DNA of 53,665 nt from NCBI GenBank assembly GCA_934644775.1, contig CAKUDB010000018.1, forward strand, positions 1 through 53,665, written 5' to 3'. A program made the position numbers and the translations under genes. Each line of letters opens with the position of its first letter. Position 1 is the first letter of the stretch. Below, piece by piece: positions 16,933 to 24,349 of the stretch. Under the pieces are notes generated by a model. The model worked only from the letters and a program-made list of their open reading frames with translations. It had not been told where the DNA came from and did not search any database. Source of the stretch: an uncultured bacterium. Its GTDB lineage: Bacteria > Vulcanimicrobiota > Xenobia > Xenobiales > Xenobiaceae.

Positions 16933-18915
16933 CTAAGAATCGATAAGCCAAGCTTTGACAGCCTGACGCGCATTTGAGCAAAGGGTTAAGTTGGGCGTAG
17001 ACCAAATAGTTTGGGGCATGTGTTCCATATCGGCGTTGATAGCGCGAGGTAAAATAAGCCTCTTCCACCTTACGCCGGCGTCGTACATACGCTGCAAACC
17101 GGCAGCCAGTTGGGGCGAACTATAAACGCGCCCTTGCAAATCGAGGCGTCCACCTATTACGCATAAAGCGCCGCCGGAAGTGGCGCTGAGAGCTCCTACC
17201 ATAGCTAAAAGGAAGGCTAAACCTAACTCTTCGCCAGCGCCTAAGTTTTCGTCAGCTAAAGATTCATTGCCCAAATATTCAGAAAGCAGGTTGAGCTCGC
17301 GATTTATATCGGCACTTACGTCGCGCAAATGGATATGGAAATCGTAAGCGTTGGGATCGGGTAAGCCTAAATTTTTGGCTTCCGAGCGCAAGTAAGTCCA
17401 GGCAATCTCCATGGTGGAAGCTACAGTTTCTGTACCAGTCACTTTAACAATACCGCTGCCATCCATAGCTCTGGCGCTAATACCTAAAGCTACTACGCCG
17501 CTATTAGGTACCGGTACGGCGATAATCTCGTTATTAAAGGAGTCTTCTTCAGCAGGAGTAAGAGATTGGACTTGGATACGAGCTAAGCGATATTTTAAGG
17601 TCTGATCGGAATTTTTGTAATAGTTGGAAAGGAATTTCCAAATTTCCAAATTCTTGGCCACTTTAGGATTGGTGCTCATACAGCCTTCCAAAACGGCAAT
17701 GGCCTTATCGTAGTGCTCTTGGCGAGCATATACTTTGGCTGCGCCTAGAGCCACTTCGGCAGTAACGCTCAGATTATCCGGGTAAGTGAGTAAAAGCTTT
17801 TGCCAAGTTTCGATCGCTTTATCATATTCGCCGCTGTCGCATAAAAGTTCCGCTTCCAAAGTAGTGCTGGCTGAAGCGGCGGCAATTTCGTCTTTAACTA
17901 CGGCTGTAGGCTCAGCGCTAGATTGAGAGCTAACCGGCCCTTTTTCAGCCTTAGATTCGTCTTTTTTGTTGGCGTTTTCGTAAATTTGGGCTGCCGCTTC
18001 GATTTGGCCGGCCCCTAAGAGGCAGCGCGAATACATGCGGCGCAGAGAGGGCAACTCGGTAAGCAGAGGGCCAAAAGCGCTGAATATTTGTAAGGCTCTG
18101 ATATATTCTTCCCGCTCCATATGGATAGATATAATCTCTTCAATAGGGGCAAAGGGATTGAGCTTATCAGAATTGTCTATACAATCGGAGCAAAGGCGCA
18201 AAGCGTCGTCGTAGCGCCTTTGGATATGAGCAATGCGAGCTCGCATAAGCATGGCGCTTTCGCTCGACCAATTGAGATTGAAGCGATATTCGCACCAAGT
18301 CTGTTCGGGATCTAATTCGACAACCTTTTTAAATTCGGAATCGGCACTTTCGAAATGGGCGATACGCATATACAGAAGGCCCATTAAATAGCGCATAGGC
18401 AAACTGTCATACTCAGCTTCCAAAGCGCTGCTGGCTAGTTCCAACAAGGTAGTCTCTTCGTCGATAGCGTCTTGGCCCAGCACAAAAGAGAGCAAAGCCA
18501 GAGAAGCGCGTAAGTCTGGATCGTCGGGCGCTTGCTCTAAGCGTTTTTTATACATAGAGCGCAATAAGAGCAAGTCTACAGCCATATTTTCGCGAGCTAA
18601 AACGGCCCCCCAGCGATCCAAAGGAAAACTGCTGGCCCTATCTATTTGAGCCCATTGATTATAAGCAGTAATGGCTTCGCTGACTTTGTCGGCTTTGCGA
18701 TTGATATAGCCTGACCATTCGTAGACGAGAGAGCGAAAATAAGAACTGGGATCTAACTCGGCGGCTCTGTTAAAAGCTTTAAAAGCCCCGTCAGTGTCGC
18801 CGTTGCGCAAACAAGCTTCGCCTATGCTGACATGTAAGTCAACATTGTTGGGCTCACGGTGGGAGCGTTCTAAAAGCTGTTCTACGTACTGACGGGAAGT
18901 TAATTTGTTACTCAC
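16933..18915 (-). CDS. TPR protein with degenerate Lon-protease domain
   Basis: A 660-residue protein. Residues 1-430 contain many TPR-like units (for example NVDLHVSIGEACLRNGDTDGA and HYDKAIAVLEGCMSTNP). The last about 190 residues align with the proteolytic domain of Lon: DFHIHLRDV matches DIHVHVPEG, and LGLAFLLAMVGAL plus LDLQGRVY match the core strands. But the catalytic Ser block DGPSAG is replaced by AGEELG, and the GGLKEK block with the catalytic Lys is SPQLAAG, so the Ser-Lys dyad is absent. It is likely a pseudoprotease that binds proteins through TPRs. It is followed at 25 bases by the Clp-like gene on the same strand, which suggests a shared machine. Confidence 0.75.
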   Translation of the reverse strand: MSNKLTSRQYVEQLLERSHREPNNVDLHVSIGEACLRNGDTDGAFKAFNRAAELDPSSYFRSLVYEWSGYINRKADKVSEAITAYNQWAQIDRASSFPLDRWGAVLARENMAVDLLLLRSMYKKRLEQAPDDPDLRASLALLSFVLGQDAIDEETTLLELASSALEAEYDSLPMRYLMGLLYMRIAHFESADSEFKKVVELDPEQTWCEYRFNLNWSSESAMLMRARIAHIQRRYDDALRLCSDCIDNSDKLNPFAPIEEIISIHMEREEYIRALQIFSAFGPLLTELPSLRRMYSRCLLGAGQIEAAAQIYENANKKDESKAEKGPVSSQSSAEPTAVVKDEIAAASASTTLEAELLCDSGEYDKAIETWQKLLLTYPDNLSVTAEVALGAAKVYARQEHYDKAIAVLEGCMSTNPKVAKNLEIWKFLSNYYKNSDQTLKYRLARIQVQSLTPAEEDSFNNEIIAVPVPNSGVVALGISARAMDGSGIVKVTGTETVASTMEIAWTYLRSEAKNLGLPDPNAYDFHIHLRDVSADINRELNLLSEYLGNESLADENLGAGEELGLAFLLAMVGALSATSGGALCVIGGRLDLQGRVYSSPQLAAGLQRMYDAGVRWKRLILPRAINADMEHMPQTIWSTPNLTLCSNARQAVKAWLIDS

Positions 18916-19005
18916 GGAGCCGATTTTCTAGGTTAGTAGGGGTTGAACCTTTGCTTTTATGAGAGTTTTACCAATTTTGCCAAAGTAAGAGCTCTCTATT
19001 TGTCT

Positions 19006-20394
19006 TTATTTTTTGTCTTTATCTTTGTTTTCGTCTTTGTCCTTATCTTTGTCATCTTCCTCGGGCAGAGGACGAGGCGACCAGACAAAGACACATTTGG
19101 GAGAGCGCAAACCGAAAGTCGGCTCCAAACTGTCGTATACTTCCCAAGAATTGGCTTGTTTGGGATCTAAGCAGACAATACGATCGTTACCAGTATCAGC
19201 AATATATATTTTGCTACCGTCTTCGCTACAACTTAAGCCCTGGGGCTCCAAAAATTGGAAGGTACCTCGACCGTAAGATCCTATTTCCAAAGGATTTTTA
19301 CCTTTAAAATTGTCTGTTTCTACCAAGCGTTGGTTAGCCGTATCGACAAAGAACGAGCCGTCTTCAGTTTTGACGAATTGGGTAGGGGTAAAGGTAGCTC
19401 CGCTAAGCCCTTGGCCGCGATAGACCGTCCAAGTGCTGGGCAAAGAGGTTAAATCGAAAGGAATACGCACAATTTGGCCGCGCATACTGTTCTGGCCGCA
19501 ACATACGTAAAGATTCCCTTCCATATCTAACCATAAATAGCCGGGCTGTTTAAGTTTGTCATCTTTAAGTTCGGCCATGGGAGTAGTATCGCCGAACTTT
19601 TCATAAACTAAAATGCGGTCGTTGTCAGTATCGGCCACAAAAAGGCGCTTGCCATGAAAAGCTACACCGCGTGGGCCGCTAAAGCCGTTGTCCATCTCTG
19701 TCCAGCCTAAGCCGCGAATATCGTCTAAACGGACAATGCGATTGTTGCCCCGGTCAGCTATATAAATTTTTCCAGTAATGTCGACCCAAATTTGCTCAGG
19801 ATTAAGAAAGCGCCCCAAGCCGTTGCCACTTAAACCCAAGGGATAGAAATCTTCACCTTGTAAATTTTTCATATAAACGATGCGGCCGTTGCCAGTATCG
19901 GAAATCCAAATACCACTTAAACGCTTATAATCTTCCGGATTGGAAGATTGGAGTATGCTAAGGCGAGGCTTTTTGTCCATCTCTAAATCGATAGTCTTAA
20001 CTTTGCCCTTTTGTAACTCGGCGTTAAGCTCATTCAAGCTCTTGGCCGCCTCTTGCTCTGAAGAGGTGGTTGGGGCAGCATCTTGAGCGGTAGTTTCGGT
20101 TGTAGCTTCAGCTGAAGAGGTGGCTGGAGCAGCACCTTGAGCGGTAGTTTCGGTTGTAGCTTCAGCTGAAGAGGTGGTTGGAGCAGCATCTTGAGCGGTA
20201 GTTTCGGTTGTAGCTTCAGCTGAAGAGGTGGTTGGGGCAGTACCTTGGGCGGGAGCTTCGGCCTTAGGATCTGATATTATCGGGCCTTCTGCCGTCTGGG
20301 CCGTAGCGGGAAGTGTTGTCGAAACGGTAGCAACCAGCCACCAGGCCAGCGATATAAAAAGAGCTACTGCAAAAAACTTATATCTGGTAAGCAA
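19006..20394 (-). CDS. Exported NHL-repeat beta-propeller protein
   Basis: About 462 residues starting at TTG 20394, because GGAGG lies ten bases upstream and the product then begins with a signal peptide (MLTRYKFFAVALFISLAWW) ending near TLPATAQT. The open frame extends 60 codons further but those residues look untranslated. Residues about 35-110 are a low-complexity linker of 18-residue repeats rich in Ala, Thr and Glu. The rest is a six-bladed NHL-type propeller: VDITGKIYIADRGNNRIVRL, RLFVADTDNDRILVY and KIYIADTGNDRIVCLD are typical blades. The C-terminus is a charged Asp/Glu/Lys tail. It is likely anchored or periplasmic and binds a protein or polysaccharide partner, unknown. Confidence 0.8.
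   Translation of the reverse strand: MLTRYKFFAVALFISLAWWLVATVSTTLPATAQTAEGPIISDPKAEAPAQGTAPTTSSAEATTETTAQDAAPTTSSAEATTETTAQGAAPATSSAEATTETTAQDAAPTTSSEQEAAKSLNELNAELQKGKVKTIDLEMDKKPRLSILQSSNPEDYKRLSGIWISDTGNGRIVYMKNLQGEDFYPLGLSGNGLGRFLNPEQIWVDITGKIYIADRGNNRIVRLDDIRGLGWTEMDNGFSGPRGVAFHGKRLFVADTDNDRILVYEKFGDTTPMAELKDDKLKQPGYLWLDMEGNLYVCCGQNSMRGQIVRIPFDLTSLPSTWTVYRGQGLSGATFTPTQFVKTEDGSFFVDTANQRLVETDNFKGKNPLEIGSYGRGTFQFLEPQGLSCSEDGSKIYIADTGNDRIVCLDPKQANSWEVYDSLEPTFGLRSPKCVFVWSPRPLPEEDDKDKDKDENKDKDKK
20068..20250 (-). repeat. In-frame 54-bp tandem repeat in the NHL-protein linker
   Basis: About 3.4 copies of a 54-bp unit coding for 18 residues (AAPTTSSAEATTETTAQD with D/G and T/A variants). Copies are nearly identical at DNA level, so copy number may vary between strains without breaking the frame. 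Confidence 0.85.
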
Positions 20395-20695
20395 AAATAC
20401 TAATCCTCCACGCCATTTTGGCGCTAGTTGTATAAAAAACCCCACCCGCTGTTCTTTGTCTACAAAAGCAAAAAATTGTACTTGTGGAGACCTCTCCCCT
20501 TCAAAAAAAGAAATATTTTTCCCCCTGACCAAAAATAGCAGGGTTAGAGATAATAGAGAAGAAGGCAAGGCCACTTTTCTAGCGAGACTGTTACTTTTAA
20601 TATTAACTTTTCGCTTAAGTTGCCGGGCCTAAATCGATAATTAAGTATCTATTTTAGGTAAGAAGAGGCAAAAGAAGAATAAGACGAGGTGTGTT

Positions 20696-21718
20696 ATGGA
20701 AATTCTCGATGCTCTGCGCACTAAGGCCGCAGCTAATCGCCGTCACATTGTGCTGCCTGAGGGAAAAGACGACAGAACCTTACAAGCTGCCCGCCTGGTC
20801 ACTGACCGTGGCTATGCTAAAGTGACAGTTATTGGTAAGCCTGAAGAAGTACGCGCCCGCGCTAAAGAATTGGGCTTTCCTTTAGACGATGTAGAAATTT
20901 TGGACCATACAGCGGCCGACGATTTCGAAAAATATGCTAACGCCTATTACGAGTTGCGCAAAGCCAAAGGTATGACTCCCGAAGAAGCTCACGCATCTAT
21001 GGCCGACCCCCTCTATTACGCCAACATGATGGTTCGTGCTGGTAAAGCTGACGGTACTGTAGCTGGAGCTACCAACACTACAGCCCATACTGTACGCGCC
21101 GCTTTGAAGTGCTTAGGCGTCCAACCCGGTCTCAAGACCGTTTCTAGCTTCTTCTTGATGGTCGTTCCCAACAAGACCTTCGGCGAAAAAGGAGCCATGA
21201 TCTTCGCCGATTGTGGCGTAGTTATCGACCCCGATCCCTTACAACTAGCCGAAATTACCCTTACTACCGCCGATTCTTGTCGCCTCTTCTTGGACGCCGA
21301 TCCTCGCATTGCTATGCTCAGCTTCAGTACCAAAGGTAGTGCCAAGAGCGAAAAGATCGACAAAGTAACTGAAGCTATGAGTATCGTTAAAGCTCGTCGT
21401 CCCGATCTTAACGTCGATGGTGAAATGCAGGTTGACGCCGCTTTGATCCCGGCTATCGGCCGCTCTAAGGCTCCCGGCTCTCCCGTAGCTGGCCGCGCCA
21501 ATGTCTTGATCTTCCCCGACATCCAGTCTGGCAATATCGGCTACAAGCTGGCTGAGCGTATGTCCGGCGGCATTGCTATTGGCCCTATCTTGCAAGGCTT
21601 CGACTACGCTTCCAACGATCTCTCCCGCGGTTGCAAAGCCGAAGATATAGTAGATACCGTAGTTATTACCGCTTTGCAAGCTATCGATTGTGAGCGTCGC
21701 AAAGCCGAAAGAGCTTAG
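20696..21718 (+). CDS. pta: Phosphate acetyltransferase
   Basis: A 340-residue cytoplasmic enzyme converting acetyl-CoA and phosphate to acetyl phosphate and CoA. Family blocks: IVLPEGKDDRTLQAA at the N-terminus, VRAGKADGTVAGATNTTAHTVRAAL, ADCGVVIDPDP, MLSFSTKGSAKSEKIDKV and FDYASNDLSRGCKAEDIVD near the C-terminus, the usual short Pta form without the extra N-terminal domains. AGGTG precedes the ATG. No acetate kinase gene is adjacent, so acetyl phosphate metabolism must be completed elsewhere. A strong terminator follows. Confidence 0.95.
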   Translation: MEILDALRTKAAANRRHIVLPEGKDDRTLQAARLVTDRGYAKVTVIGKPEEVRARAKELGFPLDDVEILDHTAADDFEKYANAYYELRKAKGMTPEEAHASMADPLYYANMMVRAGKADGTVAGATNTTAHTVRAALKCLGVQPGLKTVSSFFLMVVPNKTFGEKGAMIFADCGVVIDPDPLQLAEITLTTADSCRLFLDADPRIAMLSFSTKGSAKSEKIDKVTEAMSIVKARRPDLNVDGEMQVDAALIPAIGRSKAPGSPVAGRANVLIFPDIQSGNIGYKLAERMSGGIAIGPILQGFDYASNDLSRGCKAEDIVDTVVITALQAIDCERRKAERA

Positions 21719-21789
21719 ACTAGGTCGAAGCTTAGTTTAGGGCCAGATCTTAGGTTTGGCCCTCGGGCTTTTAATTTAGCGCTCAGCTA

Positions 21790-21847
21790 AAAATCGGCCC
21801 GCTCCTTTAGTGGCTACAACTGGCAGCCAAAGGAGCGGGCCGATTTT
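21790..21847. terminator. Bidirectional terminator after pta
   Basis: AAATCGGCCCGCTCCTTT pairs perfectly with AAAGGAGCGGGCCGATTT around a 21-base loop, between convergent genes. Confidence 0.9.
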
Positions 21848-21878
21848 ATTTTTATTCTTAGCTGTGACAACCGCCAAA

Positions 21879-24005
21879 CTAGTTGTCGTAGCCGTAGTCG
21901 CTGCCGGTACCGTCGCCCAGCCAGCCGGTCTTATCTACTTGGGAGAGATCCTGACGCTTGGGTGGATTGAGGGAAGGTAAGCCGGGGAAGGGGTGGACTT
22001 TTATTTGGTGGGGGGTCGAGTAGCCTAAGTAGCCCTCCTGGGCGGCGTTTTGAGCTTCTTCCATAGCGGCCACATCAGGTAAGCCGGTACCATTTTCGGC
22101 AATTTGCAATTGCTCATTAGTCAGTTTGGCAGCAATACGCCCGAGGAACTTCTTTACTACCGGAGTAGCTAAATTCAGCGGCTCTAAAGTGATAAACTTT
22201 TTATAGCCGGAATAGGCTCGAATCAGATCGCCTTTATGCTCAGCCAAAATGGCCAAGCCGCGCACGGCCGTAGCATTCATGGCGTCGTATTTGACCGCTT
22301 GGGTATAAGCATGTTCGGCTTCAGTCTCGCGGTGAGCCAGTGAGCAAGTGTCGCCCAAAAGTGACCACAAAACCGAAGAGGCGGGGGCACAACCGGTCTG
22401 ATGCTCGGCCGACTGACGCACTTCTTCGGCCAACCGGGCCGCTTCTCGACCGCGTTTAAGCAAAAGTAACAACTTTACCTTGCGGAAGACACAATGGATC
22501 GAATCGGGATAAAGCTCGCAAATCTCGTCCATAGCTTGCAAAGCTGATTCAAACTGGCCCAATTTCATATAAGCGGTAGCTAAGGCCACTGCTAAATTGG
22601 TGTGTACTTCTTCAGTAGCGTAGTTGCACTCTAAACCATCTTTAGAGCTTTGGATAGCCTTACTCCAATTGTCTTGGCGTACCCAATATTCGGCTAAGCC
22701 CAAGTGGCATTTGGCGTCACGTGGAGACTGAGTTACCGACTTAATATATAAGGTTTGAGCTTCAGCCATTTGGCCTGTAGCTTCCAAAATGGGGGCAATC
22801 ATAGCCGCATTGTTATCTTCGTCGTTCATGTAGATGGCTAAAGCTTGATCATACATGCCCAGCTTAAAGTAAAGTTCGGCTAAAGCTTTCTCGATACCGC
22901 GCCGTATCGACTTGCGCTCGTTGGGATCTTCCACAATATCGCGATAGTAGTCGATAGCGTTTTGGGCTTCGCCACGACGCACGTAAAGGCGACCCAATTC
23001 CCAGAGAGCTTGAGCATTTTTGGAGTCGGCTGAAAGGGCGTCTTTTAAAGTGACGATGGCTTCGTCGAATAAGCCGGCCTGGATTTGCTGGGTGGCTAAT
23101 AAGTTCCAGGTGCGCTGATTGGTGCGATCTTTAGCGACCCTTTGTTTAAGTTCGGCGATAAACTCTTCGCTGAGCTTAGCCCAATGCTTCTGCAAGCCTA
23201 ACTGAGCATAAACGCGCAAGAGCTCAACTTTCCACATGAGAATATTGCGATGGTCAGGATTAGTTCTTATGGCTTGCTCGTAGGCACCGCGGGATTCGGT
23301 ATAATTCTTAGTTCTGTAAGCCAAACGGGCAGCCGCCTCAAGCAAGCTGGCATTGCTGTCGTGGTGGATCAGAGCCCTAGCTACTAAGCGCAAGCCCATT
23401 TGTTGCAACTGGGAGCGCTGTTCGGGCTTCAACCCTTTGCCCAGCATCTCTTCAAAGAAAGTAGCACCTAAGGGGCAATCTTCTTCATCGCGCAGCTCGA
23501 TAAGGCGCAAATAACTACGTTCGGCTGTAGGTAAATCGAAAGCTCGGGCAGAGGTAGCGGCTAAACGGCGCACTGAATCGGGATCGTCAGGCTGTTGCTC
23601 CAATACCCATTGGCGCAACTGTTGCGCTTTGGCATAAGCACCCCGACCTTCCAGAGAGTCAGCCAACTTTACGGCAAAGAAAATATCGGGGCAATGCTCC
23701 ATAGCCTCTTCTAAGGTTTGTTGCATACCACTATTGTCATTTTGCTTGCGCAAAATAGTCAGCTTGCGCTTATAGAGATCCGGATCGTCTGGATTTTGCA
23801 GCAGATTTTGGTTTACTTCTTCAAGAGCTTCGTCGAGAGGCTCATTTATATCGCCGAAAACCGGTTTACCAAAGCGATCAGTCTTAACTTGTCCCTTAAC
23901 AGGGGCTTGCTTACGTACTAGACCTTTGCCCTGATCAGCGCTTTGCTGATCTTTACCCGGCATAGCGGGCTTAAATTGTTTGCTGGAACCGAACTTTGGA
24001 GTCAT
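21879..24005 (-). CDS. Large soluble TPR protein
   Basis: A 708-residue protein made largely of tetratricopeptide repeats, for example NALLALGRLYVRRGEAQ-like units around residue 330 and FESALQAMDEICELYP around 490. The N-terminus is charged and Gln/Lys-rich; the C-terminus is Pro/Gly-rich. No signal peptide is seen, so it is probably cytoplasmic and a scaffold for protein contacts. GAGGAGAG precedes the ATG. It has a long leader with a conspicuous hairpin. It is divergent from the PASTA-kinase gene. No specific function can be named. Confidence 0.75.
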   Translation of the reverse strand: MTPKFGSSKQFKPAMPGKDQQSADQGKGLVRKQAPVKGQVKTDRFGKPVFGDINEPLDEALEEVNQNLLQNPDDPDLYKRKLTILRKQNDNSGMQQTLEEAMEHCPDIFFAVKLADSLEGRGAYAKAQQLRQWVLEQQPDDPDSVRRLAATSARAFDLPTAERSYLRLIELRDEEDCPLGATFFEEMLGKGLKPEQRSQLQQMGLRLVARALIHHDSNASLLEAAARLAYRTKNYTESRGAYEQAIRTNPDHRNILMWKVELLRVYAQLGLQKHWAKLSEEFIAELKQRVAKDRTNQRTWNLLATQQIQAGLFDEAIVTLKDALSADSKNAQALWELGRLYVRRGEAQNAIDYYRDIVEDPNERKSIRRGIEKALAELYFKLGMYDQALAIYMNDEDNNAAMIAPILEATGQMAEAQTLYIKSVTQSPRDAKCHLGLAEYWVRQDNWSKAIQSSKDGLECNYATEEVHTNLAVALATAYMKLGQFESALQAMDEICELYPDSIHCVFRKVKLLLLLKRGREAARLAEEVRQSAEHQTGCAPASSVLWSLLGDTCSLAHRETEAEHAYTQAVKYDAMNATAVRGLAILAEHKGDLIRAYSGYKKFITLEPLNLATPVVKKFLGRIAAKLTNEQLQIAENGTGLPDVAAMEEAQNAAQEGYLGYSTPHQIKVHPFPGLPSLNPPKRQDLSQVDKTGWLGDGTGSDYGYDN

Positions 24006-24349
24006 CGCACTCTCCTCACAGGCGGGGACTTAACCACCTGGGGTCTTTGACATTCCTCAAAACTTGCGCCAAGAGGATTCTTGAGACAGAAACCTTCATT
24101 CGCAGCTAGAGCTGCCCTTCGAATAGGTTTCTTGTCAAGCTTGGACTTCCGTGTGTCCCACGGTATTTTCTCTCTCCCGATCCCAGTTAGGAACCGGAAT
24201 GTTCTGTGCTGGAAAACAATGCACACAACTCCAGAGCACCTTTTACTACGATTAGCTAAAATCCTGCTCAAATATAGGTGGGCTTTAACTTAATACGGGC
24301 AGTTTACTTCTAAAGGACAAAGAAGGCCAAATCAGAAAGACTCTTGGTT
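24006..24349. promoter_or_regulatory. Divergent intergenic region with structured leader
   Basis: No gene in this 344-bp gap. On the minus strand TTGAGC (24271-24266), 17-bp spacer, TAGTAA (24248-24243) would start a leader of about 230 bases before the TPR gene. That leader holds a strong nested hairpin at 24080-24139: GAAACC with GGTTTC, ATTCG with CGAAT and CAGCT with AGCTG at the tip, extended below by CTTGA-ACA with TGT-CAAG. It matches no leader class I recognise. Confidence 0.5.
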
